From assembly GCF_008710145.1 (NCBI RefSeq), contig NZ_VYKL01000037.1, positions 124,001-188,000 on the forward strand: DNA of 64,000 nucleotides, given 5' to 3'. The notes under the pieces are model-generated. The model had not been told where the DNA came from. It saw nothing but the letters and a program-made list of their open reading frames with translations, and made no database searches. Shown here piece by piece: positions 45,536 through 53,806 of the stretch (position 1 is the first letter of the stretch; every line of letters begins with the position of its first letter). Source of the DNA: Niallia endozanthoxylica (GTDB taxonomy: Bacteria > Bacillota > Bacilli > Bacillales > Cytobacillaceae). Both the position numbers and the translations under genes were made by a program.

Positions 45536-47170
45536 ATGAAGTATTTCTCCCTCTATAGAATTTACACCATTGTATGGTTGGCAGTGAGAATCTTTATAGA
45601 AATTGTCTTTTTTAAGAAAAGACATCGCGGAAATTGGAATGACAAAGTAGAACAGCAGTGGGAGGAACTGCTTCGCAGACAAGCACATCGGTACAAAGAG
45701 AAAGCCTTGTATCTAGAAGGAGTTATGATTAAGCTTGGTCAATATTTAAGTACTCGTAAGGATATTATGCCTGACATTTATATAAAGGAGTTAACCGACC
45801 TGCTGGATCAAGTTCCGTCGGTACCATGGGAGAAGTCGAAAAAAGTGATCGAGGATGAATGGAATAAGCCCTATAGTGAAGTACTTCACGAAATAAGTGC
45901 CAAACCGATTGCATCAGCGTCTATCGGTGAAGTATACCGGGGAACCTTGCATTCAGGTGAAGAAGTTGCCGTGAAAATACAGCGTCCGAAAATTGGCGAG
46001 ATTATTTATAGTGATTTCAGAGCGGTTAGGATTGTACTTTGGCTTGCTAGGCGTTTTACAAAACTAGAGAATTCAATGGACCTCAGCTTATTCTATCGAG
46101 AATTTGTCAGAACCATTGGTGATGAGTTAAATTTCCACCTTGAGCTTGAGAACGGTCTTTATTTCCAGAAAAAATATGAAGATTTTCCAGGGCTTGAAAT
46201 TCCCGATTATTATCCTGAGTATTCCACGAAGCGAGTTTTGGTCATGGAATGGAAGGAAGGGAACAGGATTAATGATTTGGCATTTTTGGAAAAGCACCAT
46301 ATTAATAAATATAAAATATCAAATGTGTTACTAGAAAGCTTTCTTGGTCAGCTTTTAAATGAAGGGAAGTTTCATGCAGACCCTCATCCAGGGAATATTA
46401 TGGTAAAGGCAGATGGAACGATTGTTTTAATTGATTTTGGTATGATTGGAGTCATCCGGAAAAGGGATGCCATGTATATCCGGGATATTGTGATTGGAAT
46501 CCTATTAAAGGATTATAAAAAAGTCGTTGATGGAATTGAAGGCATGAGATTTTTGCTGCCGCATGCTGATAAGGAAGAGATTGAGCGAGTTCTGAGAATG
46601 TTAATTGAAACTTACAGCGATAACGGGTTAAAGGCAAATGACACAAGAGTCGTAGAAGAAATCATGAATGATATTGAAAAACTGGTTAATAATCAGCCGA
46701 TTCAATTACCAAGCGAATATGCCTTTTTGGGACGGGCTATTTCGACCTTTATTGGTATTCTTTATAGTCTTGATCCTGAAATGGACTTATTAGAAATGAG
46801 CAAGCCGATGCTGACGAGATGGTTGAAGGAGAATTCAGAAGGCGCGAAAGAAACTGTAGTGAATTTTGCCAAGTCTTCCTTAAAACCGCTCGTATCATTG
46901 CCAAATCAGCTTCAACAAGCATTAGAAGAGCCAAGAAAATATCGTGAATGGAAACGAACAAATGAAATAATAAAGATGAAACACGAAATGGTCGTTTCAA
47001 GGAAAAGAGATGCATTTCTTCTATGTCTGTTAAGCTGTATCCTTATCTATGTCAGTTTCTATTTAAATCAATATTATTTATTGTATGCGAGCTCCGGACT
47101 GCTGCTAATTAGTATTGCTTATTATATAAGAATGCTTCTTCAGCATCGAAGGCTTATGGATAAATCTTAA
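45536..47170 (+). CDS. ABC1/AarF/UbiB-family protein kinase-like membrane protein
   Basis: A 544-residue atypical kinase. The ABC1 motif KPIASASIGEVYRGTLHSGE (Ala-rich nucleotide loop) is followed by VAVKIQRP with the lysine, FHADPHPGNIMVKADGTIVLIDFGMIG as the catalytic and metal loops, and two C-terminal membrane helices (about 490-530). In other organisms UbiB/ABC1 proteins support quinone synthesis or lipid homeostasis. The qox quinol oxidase operon lies next, so a link to menaquinone respiration is possible but not shown. RBS AAAGGGG. Confidence 0.9.
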   Translation: MKYFSLYRIYTIVWLAVRIFIEIVFFKKRHRGNWNDKVEQQWEELLRRQAHRYKEKALYLEGVMIKLGQYLSTRKDIMPDIYIKELTDLLDQVPSVPWEKSKKVIEDEWNKPYSEVLHEISAKPIASASIGEVYRGTLHSGEEVAVKIQRPKIGEIIYSDFRAVRIVLWLARRFTKLENSMDLSLFYREFVRTIGDELNFHLELENGLYFQKKYEDFPGLEIPDYYPEYSTKRVLVMEWKEGNRINDLAFLEKHHINKYKISNVLLESFLGQLLNEGKFHADPHPGNIMVKADGTIVLIDFGMIGVIRKRDAMYIRDIVIGILLKDYKKVVDGIEGMRFLLPHADKEEIERVLRMLIETYSDNGLKANDTRVVEEIMNDIEKLVNNQPIQLPSEYAFLGRAISTFIGILYSLDPEMDLLEMSKPMLTRWLKENSEGAKETVVNFAKSSLKPLVSLPNQLQQALEEPRKYREWKRTNEIIKMKHEMVVSRKRDAFLLCLLSCILIYVSFYLNQYYLLYASSGLLLISIAYYIRMLLQHRRLMDKS

Positions 47171-47188
47171 AAAAAACTGGAGCGAGTA

Positions 47189-47240
47189 ACACAAAAAGGC
47201 AAGAGCTATTAATAGAAATAGCCTCTTGCCTTTTTGTGTT
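47189..47240 (+). terminator. Intrinsic terminator of the UbiB-like gene
   Basis: AACACAAAAAGGCAAGAG pairs exactly with CTCTTGCCTTTTTGTGTT. Confidence 0.85.
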
Positions 47241-47712
47241 TAAAGTAATATATAATTCCACTAAAAGTAAGTTAATTACATTAAGTAAATACCTTCCCTT
47301 TTTATCCTTTTTCTGCTTTAATAGTGGTAGTGAAATATCTATATACTAGAATATTTTTCTAGTAATATTATTTTTTTCTAAATTTTGATGTCTAGTATTC
47401 ACTCTACTAATCAAGTTGGAAGGGTTTTCATTGGCGGTATAGCAGTTTAATAGACTAGGGAGGTATGTCGTTGGCAAATTAACTGGAAAAAAATACCTTA
47501 CTAAATTTGTAACAATTACCTTAGGATAATGATGTTGTTATCATGTTAATATTGTTTATGAGAAATAGCAAAAAGTAAATTCAGTGGCAATGACTAAAAT
47601 CACACATTAGAAATAATTTTAGTCGATGTCGTCTGTATTTATTTTGATGCAAGCATGCAATGCTTAAATGCAAGAAAAATATATTGATACTTTCAAAGAA
47701 AGGGGTACTTGT
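47241..47712. other. Leader region of qoxABCD
   Basis: A 470-base gene-free stretch. GATAATGATGTTGTTATC near 47526-47543 is a small inverted repeat that might bind a regulator. The qoxA RBS AAAGGGG is at the end. No riboswitch fold was recognised. Confidence 0.4.
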
Positions 47713-48633
47713 ATGAAAATTAAATCGGCTTTATTCATGTTTTTAATTACCATTACCACAGTACTTGCTGGATGTGAGCCGCTGCTGGTTCTAGATCCTA
47801 AAGGGCCTCAAGCTGAAAGGCAAGCCAGGGATATCTTGTTATCCATTGGGATCATGTCGTTTATCGTTATCATTGTTTTCGCTATTTTGATTTATGTATT
47901 AATTAAGTATCGTGCTTCAAAGCAAAGTCCGGATTATGAACCTCCACACATTGAGGGGAATCCATGGGTGGAAGCAATTTGTGTAGGTATTCCAGTACTT
48001 ATTGTTGCTTACTTCTCATTTGTATCTGTACAAAGTAACTACATTGTTGAAGCAACACCAAAGGGTTATGAAGATAAAGAACCATTAGTTATTTATGCTT
48101 CATCATCCGATTGGAAATGGCATTTCAGTTATCCTGAAGAAGATATTGAAACAGTGAACTACTTGTATATTCCAACAGATCGTCCACTGGAGTTTAAGTT
48201 ATATTCACACGGTTCTATTACAAGCTTCTGGATTCCGCAGCTTGGAGGACAAAAATATGCGATGTCCGATATGGTTACGACTTTACACTTAGCAGCTGAC
48301 GAAAAAGGTGAAATGTGGGGACGTAACGCAAACTTTAGTGGTAAAGGATTCGCAGAAAATATGTTTAACGTTACAGCAATGTCCCAAAAGGAATTTGATG
48401 AATGGGTAGACGAAGTAAAAGAAACTGCAGATCCTCTTACAGAAGAGAAATTTGATGAGTTATTAGAACCAGGGCACCTAGGTCAGATGACATTTACAGG
48501 TACTCATTTAGAGTTTTCTCCAGCTCCAGAACATGGTCATGGTTCATCTGAGAGTGATTCAGAAGAAACACATGAAGGACACACAGAAGACATGAAAATG
48601 GATGAAGAAGATTCAGAGCATAGCGGTCATTAA
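47713..48633 (+). CDS. qoxA: Cytochrome aa3 quinol oxidase subunit II
   Basis: A 306-residue lipoprotein (lipobox LAGC) with two membrane helices and an extracytoplasmic cupredoxin domain that lacks the CuA cysteines, as expected for a quinol rather than cytochrome c oxidase. SSDWKWHFSYPEEDIETVNY, LYSHGSITSFWIPQLGGQKY and the assembly region fit Bacillus QoxA. The C-terminal tail is unusually His/Asp/Glu-rich (HGHGSSESDSEETHEGH). ATG 47713 follows AAAGGGG. Confidence 0.93.
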   Translation: MKIKSALFMFLITITTVLAGCEPLLVLDPKGPQAERQARDILLSIGIMSFIVIIVFAILIYVLIKYRASKQSPDYEPPHIEGNPWVEAICVGIPVLIVAYFSFVSVQSNYIVEATPKGYEDKEPLVIYASSSDWKWHFSYPEEDIETVNYLYIPTDRPLEFKLYSHGSITSFWIPQLGGQKYAMSDMVTTLHLAADEKGEMWGRNANFSGKGFAENMFNVTAMSQKEFDEWVDEVKETADPLTEEKFDELLEPGHLGQMTFTGTHLEFSPAPEHGHGSSESDSEETHEGHTEDMKMDEEDSEHSGH

Positions 48634-48715
48634 TCTTTAAAGAGTATCTACGTGTAGGTCCTCACAAAAAATAGTTTTATTGAGTAGTATATTTCCCGAA
48701 AGGAGCCAAAAAAGG

Positions 48716-50662
48716 ATGGAATTTTTTGAACGTTTTGCCGTACCACATCCAAGTCCTGCGATTTATGCATCGATGGTTGCCATTGGTCTGACAGTGATTG
48801 CAATTCTTGCAGGTTTAACCTATTTTAAAAAATGGGGATATTTATGGCGTGAATGGTTAACAACAGTTGACCATAAACGTATCGGTATCATGTATTTATT
48901 ATGTGCTTTAATCATGCTATTCCGTGGCGGCGTTGATGCAATCATGCTACGTGCACAACTTGCTGTACCTGATAATAAACTTCTAGATTCTCAACATTAT
49001 AATGAAGTATTCACAACACACGGGGTAGTCATGATTATGTTTATGGCTATGCCATTCATTATTGGTTTCATGAACTACATTGTGCCATTACAAATTGGAG
49101 CTCGTGATGTTGCATTCCCTCGTTTAAACGCAGTTAGTTTCTGGCTGTTCTTTATGGGTGCAATGTTATTTAACATTTCCTTTGTAATCGGTGGATCGCC
49201 TGATGCAGGCTGGACATCATACTTCCCGCTGGCAAGTAATGATTTCAGTACATCTGTTGGTACGAACTATTATATGCTGTCACTTCAAATATCCGGTCTC
49301 GGTACATTGATGACAGGTATTAACATGATTACGACAATCATGAAAATGAGAGCACCTGGCATGACATTAATGAAAATGCCAATGTTCACATGGTCTACTT
49401 TAGTAGCTAACTTGATTATTATTACAGTATTCCCAGTTTTAACAGTAGCACTTGCAATGGGAACAATGGATCGATTATTTGGAACAAACTTCTTTACAAC
49501 TACAAACGGCGGTATGGATATGATGTGGGCAAACCTTTTCTGGGTTTGGGGACATCCGGAAGTATATATCTTAATCCTTCCAGCGTTTGGTCTATACAGT
49601 GAAATTATTTCTACATTCTCAAGCAGAAACTTATACGGTTATAAATCAATGGTAGCTTCTATGGTTATCATCTCAGCTCTTTCATGTCTTGTTTGGGCCC
49701 ACCATTTCTTTACAATGGGTCAAGGTGCATTGGCTAACAGCTTCTTCTCTATTACGACAATGGCGATTGCTGTGCCAACAGGGGTTAAGATTTTTAACTG
49801 GTTGTTCACCATGTGGAAAGGGAAGATACGCTTTACCGTACCGATGCTTTATTCAGTAGGTTTTATCCCGCTGTTTACAATCGGTGGGGTTACAGGGGTT
49901 ATGCTTGCGATGTCAGCGGCTGACTATCAATACCATAACACAATGTTCTTAGTAGCTCACTTCCATAACACAATTATTCCAGGTGTTGTATTCGCAATGC
50001 TTGCTGGTTTAACGTATTATTGGCCAAAAATGTTCGGCTTTATGTTAAATGAAAGAATCGGAAAATGGACTTTCTGGCTGTTATCAATCGGCTTTGTTGT
50101 AGCATTCTTCCCAATGTATATTTCTGGTTTAGATGGTCAAGCGCGTCGTATGTACACGTACTCTGAAGCAGCTGGCTTTAGTACTCTAAATATGATCTCA
50201 TTCATTGGTGCAGGAATCATGGCTGTTGCTTTCGCATTAATTGTTTACAACGTATATTATAGTGTTCGTTATGCTCCAAGAAATATCAGTGCAGATCCTT
50301 GGGATGCGCGTACGTTAGAATGGGCTACGCATACTCCAGTACCAGAATACAACTTTGCAATTGAACCGCAAATTAAAACAAGTGAACCGCTTTGGGATGC
50401 TAAAAAACGTAAACATGTTTTATTCCCGGGCAAATTGGATAAAATCCATATGCCTAATAACAGCGGCGTACCATTTATTTTAGCTTCAATTTTCTTTGTA
50501 TGGGGATTTTCATTTGTATTCGCGATTTGGCCGCTTGTCATTATTTCAACAATTGGAATCTTCGCTTGTCTGGCACATCGCTCGTTTGAAAAGGACCATG
50601 GACGTTATATCTCTTTAGAGGAAGTTACTGAAACAGAAGAAAAATTAGGGGGTGCTAAATAA
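48716..50662 (+). CDS. qoxB: Cytochrome aa3 quinol oxidase subunit I
   Basis: The catalytic haem-copper subunit, 648 residues with about 14-15 helices. It reduces oxygen at the binuclear centre and pumps protons. HGVVMIMFMAMPFIIGFMNY carries the low-spin haem ligand, WGHPEVYILILPAFG the CuB histidine and the cross-linked Tyr, HHFFTMG further CuB ligands, and HFHNTIIPG the high-spin haem ligand. ATG 48716 follows AAAGGAGCC. Its stop overlaps the start of qoxC by one base. Confidence 0.97.
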   Translation: MEFFERFAVPHPSPAIYASMVAIGLTVIAILAGLTYFKKWGYLWREWLTTVDHKRIGIMYLLCALIMLFRGGVDAIMLRAQLAVPDNKLLDSQHYNEVFTTHGVVMIMFMAMPFIIGFMNYIVPLQIGARDVAFPRLNAVSFWLFFMGAMLFNISFVIGGSPDAGWTSYFPLASNDFSTSVGTNYYMLSLQISGLGTLMTGINMITTIMKMRAPGMTLMKMPMFTWSTLVANLIIITVFPVLTVALAMGTMDRLFGTNFFTTTNGGMDMMWANLFWVWGHPEVYILILPAFGLYSEIISTFSSRNLYGYKSMVASMVIISALSCLVWAHHFFTMGQGALANSFFSITTMAIAVPTGVKIFNWLFTMWKGKIRFTVPMLYSVGFIPLFTIGGVTGVMLAMSAADYQYHNTMFLVAHFHNTIIPGVVFAMLAGLTYYWPKMFGFMLNERIGKWTFWLLSIGFVVAFFPMYISGLDGQARRMYTYSEAAGFSTLNMISFIGAGIMAVAFALIVYNVYYSVRYAPRNISADPWDARTLEWATHTPVPEYNFAIEPQIKTSEPLWDAKKRKHVLFPGKLDKIHMPNNSGVPFILASIFFVWGFSFVFAIWPLVIISTIGIFACLAHRSFEKDHGRYISLEEVTETEEKLGGAK

Positions 50663-51258
50663 TGAAAGCTGGTCATGCACAGCCTCTTGAATACAGTACA
50701 CACCAAAATGATTTAAATATTTATGGTTTCTGGATTTTCCTTGGCGCTGAAATTATGCTTTTTGCAACACTCTTTACAACGTATTTTGTTTATGAGGGTC
50801 GGACAGGTTCCGGCCCAACTGGGGCAGAGATTTTCGAAATTACTCCAGTCCTTATTGAAACGATTCTGCTTTTAACAAGTAGTTTTCTTATTGGGCTTGG
50901 AGTACACGCGATGCGTCTTGGCAGAACAAAAGCGATGATGGCATTCTTCGCGCTTACGCTTGTTCTTGGTTTAGCTTTCTTAGGTGTTGAGATTTATGAA
51001 TTTGCTCATTATGTACATGTTGGAGCAGGTCTTCAAATTAGTGCCTTCACAGCTATTCTAATGACAACATTAGGAACTCATGGATTGCACGTTACGTTCG
51101 GTTTATTCTGGGGAACAGCAATTCTGATTCAATTGAAAAAACGCGGATTGACTCCGGAAACTGCGAATAAGTCATTTATTTTCTCGCTTTACTGGCATTT
51201 CTTAGATGTTGTCTGGATTTTTATCTTCAGCTTCATCTACTTGAAAGGAATGATGTAA
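50662..51258 (+). CDS. qoxC: Cytochrome aa3 quinol oxidase subunit III
   Basis: A 198-residue subunit with five helices. FWIFLGAEIMLFATLFTTYF at the start and GTHGLHVTFGLFWGTAILIQ, YWHFLDVVWIFIFSFIYL at the end are the COX3 signatures. Third gene of qoxABCD, translationally coupled to qoxB. Confidence 0.95.
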   Translation: MKAGHAQPLEYSTHQNDLNIYGFWIFLGAEIMLFATLFTTYFVYEGRTGSGPTGAEIFEITPVLIETILLLTSSFLIGLGVHAMRLGRTKAMMAFFALTLVLGLAFLGVEIYEFAHYVHVGAGLQISAFTAILMTTLGTHGLHVTFGLFWGTAILIQLKKRGLTPETANKSFIFSLYWHFLDVVWIFIFSFIYLKGMM

Positions 51259-51259
51259 T

Positions 51260-51541
51260 ATGAGCGAACTATTTCCACGAAAACAAATAATAGGCTTTGT
51301 CTTTTCGTTAATTCTTACAGCAGCAGCTCTTGTTGTGTATTTCATGGATCTATCTTTTGCGGCTGGAATGACTGTATTACTTGTTACAGCATTTGCTCAG
51401 GCATTGTTGCAGCTTGTCGTATTCATGCACGCTGGTGAAACAGAAGATAAATGGTCCATTTATGGTAATGTGTATTTCATGGTAGGAATTGCGTTAGTAA
51501 CGATTCTAGGTACATTACTGCTTTTTGTTTGGGATATGTAA
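51260..51541 (+). CDS. qoxD: Cytochrome aa3 quinol oxidase subunit IV
   Basis: A 93-residue subunit with three helices (IIGFVFSLILTAAALVVYFM, ALLQLVVFMHAGETEDKWSI, VGIALVTILGTLLLFVWDM), the CyoD/QoxD family. It aids assembly of the oxidase. It starts one base after the qoxC stop and ends the operon. Confidence 0.93.
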   Translation: MSELFPRKQIIGFVFSLILTAAALVVYFMDLSFAAGMTVLLVTAFAQALLQLVVFMHAGETEDKWSIYGNVYFMVGIALVTILGTLLLFVWDM

Positions 51542-51556
51542 TAGAAAAAAGGATAG

Positions 51557-51593
51557 AAAGAGGGTGCCGATATCGGCACTCTCTTTCTTTTTC
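51557..51593. terminator. Terminator of qoxABCD
   Basis: AAAGAGGGTGCCGA/TCGGCACTCTCTTT stem with TTTTTC after it, between convergent genes. Confidence 0.85.
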
Positions 51594-51601
51594 TTTAATG
51601 A

Positions 51602-51868
51602 TTATCTTTTTAAGTACACCACTTTATTCGGTTTAATTGGAGTAATTTCGATTCCCTTGAAGGTGTTTTCCACCATTTCCTCTGTCGCAATGAAAAACAT
51701 TCCCATAAGAAAAATAAAAATTGCCCCAACAACTGTGCCAACTCCAATCCCAATTACGGAATTGAAGCCGCTTACAATACCGTATAAAAGAATCAACGTA
51801 CCTAAAAGTAATGTAACACTGCCAGTGAATTTTGTTGCATTTAATATTTTCAAACGTGTATTCATCAT
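51602..51868 (-). CDS. Small two-helix membrane protein, unknown
   Basis: An 88-residue protein with two hydrophobic segments (about 17-36, TGSVTLLLGTLILLYGIVSG, and about 40-62, IGIGVGTVVGAIFIFLMGMF). The C-terminus is charged with IEITPIKPNKVVYLKR. AAGGAGG lies 5-8 bases before ATG ATG. No family recognised. It is convergent with qoxD. Confidence 0.65.
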   Translation of the reverse strand: MMNTRLKILNATKFTGSVTLLLGTLILLYGIVSGFNSVIGIGVGTVVGAIFIFLMGMFFIATEEMVENTFKGIEITPIKPNKVVYLKR

Positions 51869-51956
51869 AACGACCTCCTTTGTATATTTATATTATTCAA
51901 AAAATTCACAAAATTGTCAAACTTTTTTTGGGAATTCTTCACCATTTTATATTAGG

Positions 51957-52015
51957 GTGTCAGGCACTGCAAAAAAACAAAAAGGTTCATAGTGTCCATA
52001 AGCGGTGCTTGACAC
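51957..52015. repeat. GTGTCAGGCACC-family palindromic repeat, degenerate core
   Basis: GGTGTCAGGCACTGCAAAAA and GCGGTGCTTGACAC form the arms; the core AAAACAAAAAGGTTCATAG has diverged from other copies. Confidence 0.65.
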
Positions 52016-52094
52016 TGGGCTTTTGTCTTTTTTAAAAAAACTGGTTTAATAAAATTCCTTTTGTGACATCTTAAAAAGAAAAGGAAGTGCTTCT

Positions 52095-52874
52095 ATGAGA
52101 ATAACATTCATGACTATTATGCTTCTTTTTTCAATATGTATAACTGAAATCCATGCGGAAACAAAAACAGCATTAAGAAAAGAACTGGCAATTGTCATTG
52201 ATGATTTCGGCAACAATATGAAGGGGACGGAGGAGATGTTAGATCTTCCTGTCCCAATAACTGTTGCGGTTATGCCATTTTTATCGACTACTGCTCGTGA
52301 TGCGAAATTAGCTCATAAAAAGGGACATGAGGTAATTGTTCATTTGCCAATGGAGCCTAAGAGCGGAAAAAAGAGCTGGCTGGGACCAGGAGCCATTACA
52401 ACAGATATGAGTGATAAAGAGATAAGAAAACAGGTTGAAAAGGCGATTGAATCCGTCCCATATGCAGTGGGGATGAACCATCATATGGGATCAAAAGTAA
52501 CAGAAGACGAGCGGGTCATGAGAGTGGTATTAGAGGTTTGTAAGGAAAAGGGTCTTTATTATCTTGATAGCAAAACAAGCAGTAATAGTGTCGTTGGAAA
52601 AGTGGCTGAGGAATTATCCGTTCCTCATTTAGAAAATGATTTATTTTTTGATCATATTTATTCAGAACAATATATCAATAAACAGGCTAACAAACTAATG
52701 CAACAATTAACTGAAGAGGAGCAATTAATTGCCATCGGTCATGTTGGAATTACCGGTGAAAGAGTGGTAAGTACATTGAAAACATACATCCCTAAATACA
52801 AAGAATATGCTGATATTGTACCACTTTCTACACTCATACCTGAGCGGGATATGATTGATCAAAAACTGCCGTAG
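52095..52874 (+). CDS. YibQ-like divergent polysaccharide deacetylase (DUF610)
   Basis: A 259-residue secreted protein. The signal peptide ends near residue 21 (IHAETK), then comes the domain ELAIVIDDFGNNMKGTEEML, PITVAVMPFLSTTARDAKLA, HEVIVHLPMEPKSGKKSWLG, MNHHMGSKVTEDERVM and LYYLDSKTSSNSV. This is the divergent polysaccharide deacetylase family (PF04748, YibQ). The conserved Asp and His residues suggest a metal-dependent hydrolase acting on the envelope; the real substrate is unknown. RBS AAAAGGAAG. Monocistronic. Confidence 0.88.
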   Translation: MRITFMTIMLLFSICITEIHAETKTALRKELAIVIDDFGNNMKGTEEMLDLPVPITVAVMPFLSTTARDAKLAHKKGHEVIVHLPMEPKSGKKSWLGPGAITTDMSDKEIRKQVEKAIESVPYAVGMNHHMGSKVTEDERVMRVVLEVCKEKGLYYLDSKTSSNSVVGKVAEELSVPHLENDLFFDHIYSEQYINKQANKLMQQLTEEEQLIAIGHVGITGERVVSTLKTYIPKYKEYADIVPLSTLIPERDMIDQKLP

Positions 52875-52931
52875 GATAAGAGTATGGCAGTGGGGAATAA
52901 CTGCTTATCTATAAATGAGGCCATATTAACG

Positions 52932-53037
52932 AATCAGATTGATAACTCAGATTTTTGACTCATCCGTGAGAAATATCCATTTCTCACGCCTTTCAGCTTT
53001 AGATGAGTCAAAATCAACAATGCTTATAAACAAAGCT
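52932..53037. repeat. TGACTCATC/GATGAGTCA repeat, short copy
   Basis: Outer arms TTTTGACTCATC and GATGAGTCAAAA enclose CGTGAGAAAT/ATTTCTCACG and CCTTTCAGC. It is the compact version of the element at 45188-45372 in the opposite orientation and sits in the space between the YibQ-like gene and dps. Confidence 0.75.
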
Positions 53038-53167
53038 ATAAATTAGACATGGAAAACAATGTTTGCAGCAAAAAGAGTCTAGTGATTAATGTCACTGACT
53101 CTTTCTTTATTTAGGAATAATATTGTACTGGAATGTCTTTCCTTATTAATCGATAGTGATTTCTATA

Positions 53168-53217
53168 TTATAATTATTATAATTTAATATTGACTTTAAA
53201 ATTAAACTTGTTATAAT
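53168..53217 (+). promoter_or_regulatory. PerR box and promoter of dps
   Basis: TTATAATTATTATAA (53168-53182) is an exact match to the PerR consensus TTATAATNATTATAA. TTGACT (53190-53195), 16 bases and TATAAT (53212-53217) form the promoter. Peroxide-responsive control as for B. subtilis mrgA is expected. Confidence 0.85.
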
Positions 53218-53267
53218 AAGAATATAAAGAAAGAACAAATGAACGATACTTAAGGAGGAATTTTTTT

Positions 53268-53702
53268 ATGACTATCCAATCTAAATTAAATCAACAAATT
53301 GCTAACTGGAGTGTGCTTTATACAAAACTTCATCGTTTCCACTGGTATGTTAAAGGACCTTTATTCTTTACACTTCATGCAAAATTTGAAGAATTATATA
53401 ATGAATCAGGACAAGTTGTGGACCAAGTTGCTGAACGTCTGTTAGCTATTGGCGGACAACCAATCGCAACAATGAAAGAATTTCTTGAAATAGCAACAAT
53501 AGAAGAAACAGCCGGGGAAATAAAAGCATCTGATATGGTTGCTGCACTTGTGAGAGACTATATTGAAATTAAAGCAGGCTTGGAGCAATTAGCGGCCAGC
53601 GCTGAAGAAGAAAATGACACAATCACAAATGATCTTGCTGTTGGCTTAATCGAGAGCATTGACACACATGTATGGATGCTTAATGCTTATTTAGGAGAAT
53701 AA
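53268..53702 (+). CDS. dps: Dps/MrgA-type mini-ferritin
   Basis: A 144-residue Dps family protein that oxidises and stores iron with peroxide and protects DNA. NWSVLYTKLHRFHWYVKGPL and FFTLHAKFEELYNESGQVVD carry the inter-subunit ferroxidase His, Asp and Glu; DTHVWMLNAYLGE closes the four-helix bundle. AAGGAGG precedes ATG 53268. The upstream PerR box and downstream terminator show a single-gene unit. Confidence 0.95.
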   Translation: MTIQSKLNQQIANWSVLYTKLHRFHWYVKGPLFFTLHAKFEELYNESGQVVDQVAERLLAIGGQPIATMKEFLEIATIEETAGEIKASDMVAALVRDYIEIKAGLEQLAASAEEENDTITNDLAVGLIESIDTHVWMLNAYLGE

Positions 53703-53726
53703 TAGAGGGAACAACTTGCCGTAACA

Positions 53727-53771
53727 AAAAAAGCACGGGAGACTTCATTTCTGAAAGCTCTCGTGCTTTTT
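53727..53771 (+). terminator. Terminator of dps
   Basis: AAAAAAGCACGGGAGACTTC pairs with GAAAGCTCTCGTGCTTTTT. Confidence 0.85.
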
Positions 53772-53786
53772 GCTGTTGTCTTTTAT

Positions 53787-53806
53787 TTAAACAAACGTTT
53801 GATTAA
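53787..53806. promoter_or_regulatory. Second copy of the TTAAACAAACG palindrome
   Basis: TTAAACAAACGTTTGATTAA matches the perfect palindrome at 16468-16487 at 19 of 20 positions. It overlaps the rodA stop codon, an unusual place for an operator. Confidence 0.35.

Noticed and set aside
51525-51992. 155-codon plus-strand frame after qoxD
   Set aside because: Antisense to the small membrane protein 51602-51868 and running through the terminator and a repeat; no RBS and low-complexity composition.
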